Assembly: GCA_029227815.1 (NCBI GenBank)
Contig: CP118523.1
Location: forward strand, 558,001 to 622,000
Reading direction: 5' to 3'
DNA from: Clostridiaceae bacterium M8S5
GTDB taxonomy: Bacteria; Bacillota; Clostridia; Tissierellales; MCWD3
Length of the DNA: 64,000 nt
The position numbers were made by a program, and so were the translations under genes. Numbering within the stretch: position 1 is the stretch's first letter; the number at the start of each line of letters is the position of its first letter. The notes under the pieces were generated by a model, which was not told the origin of the DNA, did not search any database, and saw only the letters and a program-made list of their open reading frames with translations. Shown here in pieces: positions 42,803 through 51,536 of this stretch.

Positions 42803-43444
42803 GTGAAATTATTAGTAGCAATTAGCGCATTACTTGGAATTATGACAATAACTTTCTATAATATTAAAAAAGCGGATCTAAATGCAAGAAGTATTGTGCT
42901 GGTAGGACTGTTTGCCGCACTGACAGCAATAGGTGCGTATATTAAGATACCATTACCTTATGTACCGTTTACAATGCAATTGTTCTTCGCTATTATGGCA
43001 GGGATATTATTGGGTTCAAGATTAGGACTAATAAGCCAGTTAGTATATGTTTTAATTGGATTGATAGGTATACCAGTATTTACTCTTGGAGGAGGTATTA
43101 ATTACATTTATCAACCAACCTTTGGCTATCTTATAGGGTTCATTTTAGGAGCATATGTAGCAGGAAAGATAATAGAGATAAAAAAGACAGAAAAAGTCAG
43201 CTGGTACTTAGTAGCTAGCTTAATAAGTATGATGGTTATTTATATAGCAGGAGTACCATATTATTATGTAGCAAAGCAATTTTATCTAACGGCAGATTCT
43301 ACATTCTCAATATGGAATGCGATTTATTATGGTTTTATCATATCAGTTGGAGGAGATACTGTAAGCTGTATCCTAATAGCAATGTCAGTTGGGCGTATTA
43401 AAAATGCTGTTCCACAGTTAAGATATGTGTACAAAAATAGTTAG
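42803..43444 (+). CDS. bioY: Biotin transporter BioY
   Basis: S-component of an ECF-type biotin importer; about six membrane helices over 213 residues. The BioY segment LPYVPFTMQLFFAIMAGILLGSRLG is present, followed by GGGINYIYQPTFGYLIGFILGA. An extra N-terminal helix of about 25 residues precedes the usual start region. GTG start with AAAAGGAGTG. It is controlled together with bioDA by the shared operator. No EcfA or EcfT gene is adjacent, so a shared energising module elsewhere is likely. Confidence 0.92.
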   Translation: MKLLVAISALLGIMTITFYNIKKADLNARSIVLVGLFAALTAIGAYIKIPLPYVPFTMQLFFAIMAGILLGSRLGLISQLVYVLIGLIGIPVFTLGGGINYIYQPTFGYLIGFILGAYVAGKIIEIKKTEKVSWYLVASLISMMVIYIAGVPYYYVAKQFYLTADSTFSIWNAIYYGFIISVGGDTVSCILIAMSVGRIKNAVPQLRYVYKNS

Positions 43445-43459
43445 ATTAAAATAGTGCAT

Positions 43460-43497
43460 AAGGTTATCTCAGATATATTTGAGATGGCCTTTTTTTA
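43460..43497 (+). terminator. Terminator of bioY
   Basis: Twelve-base stem AAGGTTATCTCA (43460-43471) with TGAGATGGCCTT (43480-43491), two G-T pairs, then a T-run. Confidence 0.85.
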
Positions 43498-43500
43498 TAA

Positions 43501-43529
43501 TTGACAACGAACTCGTGTTCGAATATAAT
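43501..43529 (+). promoter_or_regulatory. Promoter with LexA-like (SOS) box in the spacer
   Basis: TTGACA 43501-43506 and TATAAT 43524-43529 with 17-base spacing. The spacer holds CGAACTCGTGTTCG (43508-43521), a perfect palindromic GAAC-N4-GTTC matching the core of the Gram-positive LexA box. It drives the decayed flavin-reductase gene 28 bases downstream. Confidence 0.65.
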
Positions 43530-43556
43530 ATTTAAAAACGTAAATGGAGGTAGCAC

Positions 43557-44048
43557 ATGGATATAATTATGGGAAATGGATCTTTCGAGGAGGGATGGCG
43601 ATACCTCTAAATTACTTAAATATTTCGATGAGCTTTTAATTAGTCAAGGATTTGAAACTCAGATTGTTGATTTGCCTTTTGAAAACATCGGACATTGTAT
43701 AGGTTGCCAAGGATGTAAGGGGATTAATAAATGCATAAGAAATGATAGTTTTAATGAAATATACAGCAGAATATTAACTAGTAAATGTATAGTGTTAGGA
43801 AGTCCAGTATATGTAGGGATACCATCGTCATTACTTTTAGCATTTATTCAAAGGCTACAATGGCATCCTTAAATAACAATGGAACACTAGCTGGTAAAAA
43901 TGGAGGGGTTATAGTAGTAGGTGGAGAAGCAGGACATGTAGCTACGATTAATGACTTAACTAATTTCTTTTTAGTAAACAGCATGATGATAATTGGCTCT
44001 AGTTACTGGAATATAGAGGTTCCAAGTAAAAAAGGATATAGAGAATGA
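43557..44048 (+). pseudogene. Frameshifted NADPH-dependent FMN reductase/flavodoxin-fold gene
   Basis: Remnant of an iron-sulfur-flavoprotein-like or NADPH-dependent FMN reductase gene. The start codon 43557 (AAATGGAGG upstream) opens MDIIMGNG and runs into a stop at about 43609. The continuing family sequence RRDGDTSKLLKYFDELL is in the next frame, so there is a frameshift near 43578. That frame carries CIGCQGC and the flavin loop LGSPVYVGIPSSLL, then stops at 43872. The C-terminal part (VIVVGGEAGHVATIND) resumes in a third frame. Total length is shorter than the usual 180-200 residues, so some sequence is also lost. Confidence 0.75.
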
Positions 44049-44116
44049 CAATAATAGTAGGATATACATTGAAAACTTTACAATGAATATAAAAAAACAG
44101 TTAGGAGGAAGTAGAT

Positions 44117-44398
44117 ATGAATAAAGGTGATGTATTGTATGTAAGGACAGATACTAAAATAGAAGGGGCAAAAGTTACAAGAAAAGACTATGACGACCAC
44201 ATAGAGTACCTAACTGAAGTATCCAAGCAAAGATATCTTATGGGTGGAGGTTACGTAAACAACCCAGGAGGGATGATAGTGTTTAGTGCTAAAGACATAC
44301 AAGACGCACATAATATATGTAGGGCAGATCCGTTGATAAGCAGGAAATTATATTGTTACGAGCTATTAGAATGGGAAATAGTGCTATACTCGAATTAG
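44117..44398 (+). CDS. YCII-related domain protein
   Basis: Small (93 residues) ferredoxin-like-fold protein. The family pattern is visible: the DDHIEYLTEVSKQ helix, GGGYVNNPGG strand turn, FSAKDIQDAHNICRADPL (conserved Asp-Pro) and a final LLEWEIVL strand. YCII proteins are poorly characterised; one related enzyme is a dechlorinase, so no function is assigned. TTAGGAGG ribosome site. It may be on the transcript that begins at the LexA-like promoter. Confidence 0.78.
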   Translation: MNKGDVLYVRTDTKIEGAKVTRKDYDDHIEYLTEVSKQRYLMGGGYVNNPGGMIVFSAKDIQDAHNICRADPLISRKLYCYELLEWEIVLYSN

Positions 44399-44447
44399 TG
44401 ATATTATACTGTAAAAAAATAATTTATAAAATATGCTATTGCATCTA

Positions 44448-44476
44448 TTGACACTAAAGTTTTATTAAAATATACT
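44448..44476 (+). promoter_or_regulatory. Sigma-A-type promoter for the ABC-2 transporter operon
   Basis: TTGACA 44448-44453 and TATACT 44471-44476 with 17-base spacing, 118 bases upstream of the ATPase gene. Confidence 0.65.
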
Positions 44477-44594
44477 TACAATATGTAAGATGAATACATG
44501 CCTAGATAACCTGCCAAAAGATTATAAATCTATGAATCATTAATCAAGAATTAAAGAGATAGTACATAGAAATTAAATAGGAGGTGCATAGTAA

Positions 44595-45515
44595 ATGATT
44601 GAAGTAAACAATTTGAGTGTGCAATATAATGGTAAAAAAGTTGTAAAGAATGTTAGTTTTTCTATAAACGCTGGAGAGATATTTGGCATGATAGGAGCAA
44701 ATGGAGCAGGGAAAACTACAACAATAGAATGTATAGAAGGATTGCGAAATAAATATGATGGGCAGATAAGAGTACTAGGGATAGATCCCCAAAAAGACAG
44801 GGGAAAATTGCACAAAGTTATAGGAGTGCAATTGCAAGAGACATCTTATCAAGATAAACTTAAGGTAAAAGAAATATGCAAACTTTTTTCTAGCTTTTAT
44901 AAAGAATCAGAAGATATTGAATCACTTTTAAAAGAATTTAATCTATTTGAAAAATCAAACAGCTATGTAGAAAAGCTTTCAGGAGGGCAACGACAAAAGC
45001 TTTCAATAGTTTTAGCATTGATTTCTAAGCCTAAAATAGTATTTTTAGATGAGCTAACAACAGGATTAGATCCTAAGTCTAGGAAGGATATGTGGCAAAC
45101 AATACTAAAACTTAAAGATAAGGGATTAACAGTATATTTGACTACTCATTTCATGGAAGAAGCAGAGTATTTATGTGATAGGGTGGCTATAATGAAAGAA
45201 GGAGAGATAGTTGCACTTGATACTATTGATAATCTTAAGAGTAGTAATGATATTTCAGATACAGTAAGTTTTATTGCAGTAAATGGTATAGAAAAAGATA
45301 TACTAATGAGTTTTGATTGTGTTAAATCTGTAGATGAGAAAGATAATAAATTAAGTGTAAAATGTGATGGAGATGTATTCCTAAAAGAGCTTAATAAATA
45401 TACTTCAGAGAACGACTGTATGGTAACAAATATAGATGTTAAAAAACCTAGCTTAGAAGACATCTATTTTAAATATACAGGTGAGACTATAGAGGACTTG
45501 GAGGGAAAACAATAA
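44595..45515 (+). CDS. ABC transporter ATPase (ABC-2/DrrA type)
   Basis: 306-residue ATPase. Walker A GANGAGKTT, Q-loop VQLQETSYQDKLKVKE, signature LSGGQRQKLSIVLAL, Walker B IVFLDELTTGLDP (Glu-Leu replaces the commoner Glu-Pro), switch His TTHFMEE. A C-terminal domain of about 90 residues ends in DLEGKQ. The stop overlaps the permease start by one base. Substrate unknown; the next three genes are probably co-transcribed. Confidence 0.93.
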   Translation: MIEVNNLSVQYNGKKVVKNVSFSINAGEIFGMIGANGAGKTTTIECIEGLRNKYDGQIRVLGIDPQKDRGKLHKVIGVQLQETSYQDKLKVKEICKLFSSFYKESEDIESLLKEFNLFEKSNSYVEKLSGGQRQKLSIVLALISKPKIVFLDELTTGLDPKSRKDMWQTILKLKDKGLTVYLTTHFMEEAEYLCDRVAIMKEGEIVALDTIDNLKSSNDISDTVSFIAVNGIEKDILMSFDCVKSVDEKDNKLSVKCDGDVFLKELNKYTSENDCMVTNIDVKKPSLEDIYFKYTGETIEDLEGKQ

Positions 45516-46258
45516 TGAGTGGATTTGTTGAAATGATTAAGGTAGAATTTAAATGTTTCGTAAGAAATATAATTAGTATGTTTTTTGTTATTTTGTTTCC
45601 AGTTCTTCTATTGCTGGTCTTTGGAGAAATGTATGGCAACAAGCCAAATGCTCTTTTTAATGGAAGAGGGAGTGTGGATATATTAGTTCCATCGTATATA
45701 GGTATGATTGTAGCTATAACAGGAATAATGTCTTTACCATTGATGGTATCTAGCTATAGAGAAAAAAAGATACTTAAGAGATTTAAAGCAACACCAATGA
45801 GTCCTTTTCATCTTTTAGTATCTCAAATAATAGTAAATATAGTTATGACTATAATAGGAATTATCTTGTTAATAATAGTAGCGAAACTAAAGTATAACTT
45901 ACATTTTGATGGAAATATTTTATCGGTATTATGTGCTTTCTTTATAACAGTAATATGCATCTTTTCAATAGGATTTCTAATTGCTAGCGTTGTCAATAAC
46001 ACAAAGACTGCAAGCGCTGTATCAAATATAGTCTACTTTCCGATGCTTTTTTTAACAGGTGCTACAATACCACTTGAAACAATGCCAAATACAATGAAAA
46101 GTATCTCCAAATTTTTACCTCTTACTCATGCAATAAAGCTATTAAAAGGAGCTTGGTTTGGAGAATCACTTAGTAATTATCAAAGTGAAATACTTATACT
46201 GTTAGGTTTTACAGTAGTGTTAAGCGTAGCGTCAGTAAAACTTTTCAAGTGGGAATAA
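45515..46258 (+). CDS. ABC-2 type permease
   Basis: 247-residue membrane subunit with six helices and the ABC-2 signature region TGATIPLETMPNTMKSISKFLPLTHAIKLLKGAWFG near the C-terminus. It pairs with the upstream ATPase and probably homodimerises. The start overlaps the ATPase stop (TAATG) and the stop is one base before the next gene, so all are tightly coupled. Confidence 0.92.
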   Translation: MSGFVEMIKVEFKCFVRNIISMFFVILFPVLLLLVFGEMYGNKPNALFNGRGSVDILVPSYIGMIVAITGIMSLPLMVSSYREKKILKRFKATPMSPFHLLVSQIIVNIVMTIIGIILLIIVAKLKYNLHFDGNILSVLCAFFITVICIFSIGFLIASVVNNTKTASAVSNIVYFPMLFLTGATIPLETMPNTMKSISKFLPLTHAIKLLKGAWFGESLSNYQSEILILLGFTVVLSVASVKLFKWE

Positions 46259-46259
46259 T

Positions 46260-46898
46260 ATGGATAAAAAAACTATTGATAAGATTAAAGATAAGAATTT
46301 AGACATAGAATATTTTGCAAGTAGAACAATAAAAGAACCTGTATTTAGAGATCAAGTGTTTGAACAAATGATTAGTAACATTGACATAATGGTATACTAT
46401 CATTGCTATTATATTGTGCAAAAAGCAAGTAGTCATAGACCAGATTTGTTCTATAAATACTGGGATCAGATAGTTTTATTACTTAGTCATAAAAATTCAT
46501 ATCATAGAGATTTTGGGTTATCAATAATAGCCAATTTGGTAGTAGTAGATAGCGAAAAGAAATTTGACAATATAATATATGAATATTTAGATATACTTAA
46601 GGATGAAAAATTTATGACATCTCAATGTTTAGTTAGAAATCTAGCAAATGTTCTTGAGTATAGAGACGATTTAAAAGAAATAATAATACCTGTATTGTTA
46701 AATATAGATAATATTACTCCATATACAAGAAAACAAGTGGATTTGTTGAAGTCTGATATATTGGATATATTTGATAAAACATATACAAAAGAAGAACTCA
46801 CTAGTACAATTATAGAATTTATAGAACAGGCTAAAGTGAGTGTTAGTCCTAAAACTAGAAAAAAATCAAATAAGTTAATGAAAAAGTTTGATCTATGA
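46260..46898 (+). CDS. Helical (HEAT-like) protein of unknown function
   Basis: 212-residue, predicted all-helical protein; I do not recognise a named family. Successive amphipathic helices (YYHCYYIVQKAS, FYKYWDQIVLLLSH, YHRDFGLSIIANLV, SQCLVRNLANVLEY) have the spacing of HEAT/ARM repeats. A basic C-terminus (KTRKKSNKLMKK) follows. It starts one base after the permease stop, so it is in the ABC operon and may be an accessory or regulatory partner. Confidence 0.6.
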   Translation: MDKKTIDKIKDKNLDIEYFASRTIKEPVFRDQVFEQMISNIDIMVYYHCYYIVQKASSHRPDLFYKYWDQIVLLLSHKNSYHRDFGLSIIANLVVVDSEKKFDNIIYEYLDILKDEKFMTSQCLVRNLANVLEYRDDLKEIIIPVLLNIDNITPYTRKQVDLLKSDILDIFDKTYTKEELTSTIIEFIEQAKVSVSPKTRKKSNKLMKKFDL

Positions 46899-46911
46899 TA
46901 GGAGTGTAATA

Positions 46912-47847
46912 GTGGATAAAAATGTGATGAATTGGTTACTTCAAGGCGCAGAATGGATAAAATATGCTGTCAAAAAACAGCTATTGGGCAATGAACAAGT
47001 ATCAAAAACTGCATTAAATGATGAAAAAATCATGAAAGTCATAAAAAGATTGAAGGACCCAAAGAATGGACTATCTGCTATAAAAACAGGAGAGGTATAT
47101 TATACTAAGACAGGTAATGCTTATTGGGATTTATTCTTTCTAGCTGATATAGGGTTTAATGTACAAGATTTAGATGTAAATAAAGAAATAGAAGAGGTTT
47201 TAAACCTACAAAGCGAAGAAGGGAAATACATTACTCAGAACAATATCAAAGATAGTTTTTTTTGTATTCCAACAATATTACTGACTTCTATAGTCAAGCT
47301 TGGTTATAAAGAAGATATTAGGATTAAGAAATATGTTGATATAATCTTAGAAACTCAGAGGCTTGATGGTGGATGGCACTGTGCAAAAAATAGGGCGGCT
47401 GGAAATAAACTAGAAGATACCGAGTCCTGTCCTATGGACAACCTAAATGTTTTGATGTTACTAGGTCAGTATGAAGAATATAAAAATGATTCTAGATTCA
47501 ACCCAGCTATAGATTTATTGTTAAGTCATTGGGATAGAAGAGCAGAAAAGTGGAGGCCATATGGTTTTGGAATAGGGAGAGATTTCAAAAAACTTAAATA
47601 CCCTGCTGTTAAATATGGGATACTAAGAGTTTTAGACGTATTATCATTATATCCGTATGCAGTTAACAAAAAAGAATTTATAGATATGCTAGACTGTGTA
47701 AAGGAAAAACAAAAAAATGGAAAATATCAAGCTGAGTCTATTGTAAAATCATATAGTGAATTTGATTTCGGACAAAAAAAAGAACCAAGTAGATGGATAA
47801 CTTTTTTAATAAATAGAATAATTCAAAGAGCAAGTACTAATAACTAA
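46912..47847 (+). CDS. Prenyltransferase/terpene-cyclase-like alpha/alpha-toroid protein
   Basis: 311-residue protein with helical-toroid repeats: LQSEEGKYIT, a later ETQRLDGGWHC that resembles the QW motif of squalene-hopene cyclases and prenyltransferases, and NLNVLMLLGQYEE. The catalytic DxDD of cyclases is not visible, so it may bind rather than cyclise a substrate. GTG 46912 after AGGAGTG is the likely start; the frame also opens at TTG 46888 inside the previous gene. Last gene of the ABC operon. The function of the four-gene set is unknown. Confidence 0.62.
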   Translation: MDKNVMNWLLQGAEWIKYAVKKQLLGNEQVSKTALNDEKIMKVIKRLKDPKNGLSAIKTGEVYYTKTGNAYWDLFFLADIGFNVQDLDVNKEIEEVLNLQSEEGKYITQNNIKDSFFCIPTILLTSIVKLGYKEDIRIKKYVDIILETQRLDGGWHCAKNRAAGNKLEDTESCPMDNLNVLMLLGQYEEYKNDSRFNPAIDLLLSHWDRRAEKWRPYGFGIGRDFKKLKYPAVKYGILRVLDVLSLYPYAVNKKEFIDMLDCVKEKQKNGKYQAESIVKSYSEFDFGQKKEPSRWITFLINRIIQRASTNN

Positions 47848-47990
47848 AAACGCAAACTAAATATTACACAAGTAAAGAGCATAATGTTCACCAAGCTAGA
47901 AAAATAATTAGCCATAAATTTAAGAGTAGCCATAATTAAGTTAAAATTAATATAAAACATAAAGCAATATATAAACAACCAATAAAACAA

Positions 47991-48024
47991 GAAGCATATA
48001 CATCGATAAAGACAGTATATGCTT
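47991..48024 (-). terminator. Terminator of the activase operon
   Basis: Eleven-base stem GAAGCATATAC (47991-48001) with GTATATGCTTC (48014-48024). Read on the minus strand it is followed by TTGTTTTATT, so it ends the minus-strand transcript beginning at 51047. Confidence 0.8.
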
Positions 48025-48057
48025 CACATCATTATATATTATAAGATTTATCAAATT

Positions 48058-49032
48058 TTATGCCAATTCCTCATCATCATGAACTATCATATTGCTATAT
48101 CTACCACATTTATCTCCCCATCTTGCTATTTTCTGCTTATCTCTTAGGATTTCTATTACTTCACATGCATTAGAACAATATTTACACTCAAACCCATTAA
48201 CCTCGAATTCTTTGTTAAAAACTTTATCAGTTATAAATTTTGTTTTACCAGTATTTGACACTTCATCTTTTGCTAATATAGCTGCTCCTAATGCGCCCAT
48301 GACATCGTGGTGCTCTGGAACATGTACCTCTGTATCTAGTGCTTTTTCAAAAGCTCTTTTTATACCTATATTTGCTGCTACCCCACCTTGAAATAATATA
48401 GGTCCAGTTATTTTTTTGCCTTTTCCAACATTGTTTAAATAGTTTCTAACTAATGATTCACAAAGCCCATTAATTATATCTTCTTGAGAATGTCCGAGCT
48501 GTTGTTTGTGTATCATGTCTGATTCTGCAAATACTGCGCATCTTCCTGCAATTCTAACTGGTATTTTTGATTCTAATGCAAGTTTGCCAAAATCTTCGAT
48601 TTTGATTCCTAACCTTGATGCTTGCCTATCTAGAAAAGACCCTGTTCCTGCTGCACATACTGTGTTCATTGCAAAGTCCTGTACTACTCCGTTTCTGAGT
48701 ATAATAATTTTCGAGTCTTGACCACCTATTTCTAGGATGGTTCTAACATTAGGTATGATATTCAGCCCCGCAATAGCATGGGCAGTTATCTCATTTTTTA
48801 CAATGTCTGCACCTAGCATAGCACTTGCTAGGTGTCTTCCGCTACCTGTCGCTCCAACTCCTTTTATAAACTGTGATTTGTCTTCTACTAGTTTCATTCC
48901 TTCTTGTAATACGTTTATAGGTTTTCCTTTAGTTCTTAAATAATATTTATCTATAACATTTTTATTTTCATCTATAAGTACTATATTAGTACTAACAGAG
49001 CCTACATCAACTCCTAGATACAATTTTTCCAT
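48058..49032 (-). CDS. Acyl-CoA dehydratase activase (BadF/BadG/HgdC ATPase family)
   Basis: ASKHA-fold ATPase that in 2-hydroxyacyl-CoA dehydratase systems drives electron transfer by ATP hydrolysis. Phosphate loop GVDVGSVSTNIVLIDENK at the N-terminus, ILEIGGQDSKII, and the two cysteines for a bridging [4Fe-4S] cluster in TVCAAGTGSF and AGRCAVFAES. A C-terminal extension with CKYCSNAC (about 290) is not present in minimal HgdC. The start overlaps the preceding gene by 26 bases with GGAAGGAG in the overlap. No hydratase catalytic subunits (HgdA/HgdB) are identified nearby. Confidence 0.85.
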   Translation of the reverse strand: MEKLYLGVDVGSVSTNIVLIDENKNVIDKYYLRTKGKPINVLQEGMKLVEDKSQFIKGVGATGSGRHLASAMLGADIVKNEITAHAIAGLNIIPNVRTILEIGGQDSKIIILRNGVVQDFAMNTVCAAGTGSFLDRQASRLGIKIEDFGKLALESKIPVRIAGRCAVFAESDMIHKQQLGHSQEDIINGLCESLVRNYLNNVGKGKKITGPILFQGGVAANIGIKRAFEKALDTEVHVPEHHDVMGALGAAILAKDEVSNTGKTKFITDKVFNKEFEVNGFECKYCSNACEVIEILRDKQKIARWGDKCGRYSNMIVHDDEELA

Positions 49033-50116
49033 TATTAACTTGCTCCTTCCTTTTTCTTAGTAGATCAACAAAAGCTTCTATTCTTGTTATATATCCTGCT
49101 TCACCAGACATTTCATCTACTATCAATGTCATTATTGGTATGTTATATTCCTTTGATATTGATGGTAGCACACTTGCGGCAACTATCTCTGGCATACAAC
49201 CAAATGGATATATTTGAATTATTCCATCGTATTTTTTCTTTGCATACATTATGCTACTGCCTACCGTTTCTCTACAATGTCCACCTACTATAGTTTTAAA
49301 ATATTTGCTTGCTTCCTTGAGCATTTTTTTTTCTAGGCTACTACCGAAAAGCGTTTTGATGGACACATGATTTTCTATCCAAGCACTTGGAGAAAGATAT
49401 CTATGCACTAATACATCAAGGTATCCGAGTTTTCTTTCTATTTCAAGATTCACAAACGGCTCTATAACAGCATATATCTCGCCCACTATCCCTATTTCAA
49501 GTATATTTTTAGTATTATCTTCTTTTATATTTAAAAGTCTTTTATTGGTTTTTTTAATTATTTCCATTATTTTATCTGAGCCTTTACTATGATAAATTTG
49601 ATCTCTATAATCATCCATTATCTTATCTATTTCTCTTTTATCATTTGTATATGCTCTTTTTCTATTTGATAAGGCAGTTAATTTATCAGCCATAGTCATT
49701 ATTTTTTTACCTTTTATAAAACTTATGAGTATATTAAACTTTTGTTTTGCGTTTAGTTTACCAAATTGATTTAATAAGCCATCATCACCATTTTCAAAAG
49801 CATCTATAACTAAAAATTTAACATCATAACCTAAATCTCTTAATATTTCTTCTTCTATAATAGAGTATAAGCCAAATCTACACGGTCCTTTACAACCTGC
49901 AATTATGATTGTATCTGCTCCTTTTTTTATACTTTCTATATAGTTTCCTATATTTATTTTGAGTGGTAAGCATATTGTCTCTGGTGAATATTTAGTCCCT
50001 AATTCTAGTGTTTTTTTACTACACTTAGGTGGAACTATCACATCTATACCACAATCTTCAATAATTGATTTTGCTCCAATATATGCATTACCCATGTGTG
50101 GAAATGTTATCTTCAT
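49007..50116 (-). CDS. 2-hydroxyacyl-CoA dehydratase-related protein (activase-associated)
   Basis: 369-residue protein similar in layout to the 2-hydroxyglutaryl-CoA dehydratase D-component and to DUF2229-type activase partners. Cysteines that could bind an Fe-S cluster lie in VPPKCSKKT, ETICLPLK and AGCKGPCRFG, with another in GGHCRETVG. The segment PIMTLIVDEMSGEAGYITRIEAF near the end closely parallels the C-terminus of the neighbouring gene, showing paralogy. Overlaps both neighbours (26 and 29 bases), indicating tightly coupled translation. Enzymatic role unassigned. Confidence 0.75.
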   Translation of the reverse strand: MKITFPHMGNAYIGAKSIIEDCGIDVIVPPKCSKKTLELGTKYSPETICLPLKINIGNYIESIKKGADTIIIAGCKGPCRFGLYSIIEEEILRDLGYDVKFLVIDAFENGDDGLLNQFGKLNAKQKFNILISFIKGKKIMTMADKLTALSNRKRAYTNDKREIDKIMDDYRDQIYHSKGSDKIMEIIKKTNKRLLNIKEDNTKNILEIGIVGEIYAVIEPFVNLEIERKLGYLDVLVHRYLSPSAWIENHVSIKTLFGSSLEKKMLKEASKYFKTIVGGHCRETVGSSIMYAKKKYDGIIQIYPFGCMPEIVAASVLPSISKEYNIPIMTLIVDEMSGEAGYITRIEAFVDLLRKRKEQVNNGKIVSRS

Positions 50117-51047
50117 CTTTTTTCCTCCAATGTATCATATCCAAAAATGCTTCTAATCTGGTGTTGAATCCTGCTTCTCCTGAATGTTCATCTACTACTA
50201 ATACTGTAAATGGTACATTATTTCTTTCGCATTTTCTACTGACTATATCTATAATTATAGAATCTAATCCGCATCCAAATGATGATATGTAAATCATACC
50301 ATCTATCATCTTATTTTCTACAGCATAAAAGCACGTACCAACGATCTGCTTACCTACTGACCAAAATATTTTTCCTTTTATTTGGTGTAAATAATCATTA
50401 GTATGCTCATTTAACATCTGAGGTGTTATTATTTGTACCTTTGATTTATTCAACTTTTGTATAAGATTGAGATTCATAACTTCATCAAATAAATTATATG
50501 AGTGACCTGCTAGCATTATAGTTGAAATACCTTTACTGTTATTTATAGTTTTTTTAATAGCATGTGAAATCGATCTATTATTAAATGAACTCTCATAATC
50601 ACATAAGCTTTGTAGCCCTTTATTATGTGCTCTTTTTATTTTTGCAATATTTTTAGTAAACTTTAGCCCTAACTCAAATATACTCTTTTTATATGATCTG
50701 TTTCTTAAGTTTATTTCTGTATCTAGTATTTCAGGTAATCCTTCTATAGATTGTTTAATCATAGCTGGCAATCCTAGTATTTTAGGGCACTGATATGTTT
50801 TTTTCTCTACGCTAATAATTTTAGGTATAAATATATAGTCAACCTTATCTTTTAAATTCATTACATGCCCATGGTAAAGCTTTACTGGCAAACAAGCATC
50901 ATCTATGCATTTACTTGCTCCATCTGTGAGAATCTTTTTGTTACTATCATCAGATATTATTACTTCCTGTCCTAATTCTTCGAAGAAATCTTTCCATACA
51001 GCTATATAATCATAATAGAGTAATCCTTTTGGTATGCCTATTTTCAA
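50088..51047 (-). CDS. DUF2229-type acyl-CoA dehydratase activase-related protein
   Basis: 319 residues, beginning MKIGIPKGLLYYDYIAVWKDFF, the typical DUF2229 start. Conserved Cys-containing segments are GASKCIDDACLPVKLYHGHV, KKTYQCPKI and ISSFGCGLDS, and the end is TVLVVDEHSGEAGFNTRLEAFLDMI, shared with the next gene. First gene of the three. In many bacteria these domains are fused into one protein of over 1,000 residues; here they are separate but overlapping. Likely Fe-S protein involved in activating a radical-type dehydratase or in an unknown reduction. Confidence 0.78.
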   Translation of the reverse strand: MKIGIPKGLLYYDYIAVWKDFFEELGQEVIISDDSNKKILTDGASKCIDDACLPVKLYHGHVMNLKDKVDYIFIPKIISVEKKTYQCPKILGLPAMIKQSIEGLPEILDTEINLRNRSYKKSIFELGLKFTKNIAKIKRAHNKGLQSLCDYESSFNNRSISHAIKKTINNSKGISTIMLAGHSYNLFDEVMNLNLIQKLNKSKVQIITPQMLNEHTNDYLHQIKGKIFWSVGKQIVGTCFYAVENKMIDGMIYISSFGCGLDSIIIDIVSRKCERNNVPFTVLVVDEHSGEAGFNTRLEAFLDMIHWRKKDEDNISTHG

Positions 51048-51493
51048 AATTATCTTCCTCCTTTTTCATTTTTATAAATTTGTTGCTGAATTTTGCAAAT
51101 ATTTATATACTGTATATATGTTCCTAAGTTCTTTTAATAAAATATAGTAATAAATAATATAACTCCCACAGGACAATTTTGATGATTTAAATGAGACTAA
51201 AAAACTCTTTTTATTAGAATTATTTAAGACGTATAATAATGACTCGTTTATTTCTCAAACTTTTTGTTCTAAATACTACTGATTATCCTTGTGTTTGTTC
51301 TATACACTAAATTATTTTTGCTTCTATTTTTATAAATCTTTTATCTACTTACAGTATCTGTTCTTATTTCAGTTTTATCTATTTTTGATGCTTATGATTT
51401 TAATGACGAAATCAGCTTTCTTATCTGTTATTTTTACATATTTATGGCTGATTGATTTTACAACTATTTAATTAATAAAACTAGTTTACAGAT
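51048..51493. other. AT-rich intergenic region upstream of the activase operon
   Basis: About 450 bases with no supported gene. Reading frames present are low-complexity Phe/Leu/Tyr strings without ribosome sites. The minus-strand promoter of the activase operon should lie near its left end, but I see no clear -35/-10 pair. Confidence 0.5.
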
Positions 51494-51530
51494 CAAAAAA
51501 AAAAGAGACTGTCTTGTAAGACAGCCCCTA
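51494..51530 (-). terminator. Terminator of the acidic lipoprotein gene
   Basis: GACTGTCTT (51507-51515) pairs with AAGACAGCC (51518-51526). On the minus strand it is followed by a run of ten T residues. Confidence 0.85.
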
Positions 51531-51536
51531 AAATTA

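Noticed and set aside
51289..51471. Small hydrophobic open frame upstream of the activase operon
   Set aside because: Phe/Leu/Tyr low-complexity product of T-rich DNA with no ribosome site.
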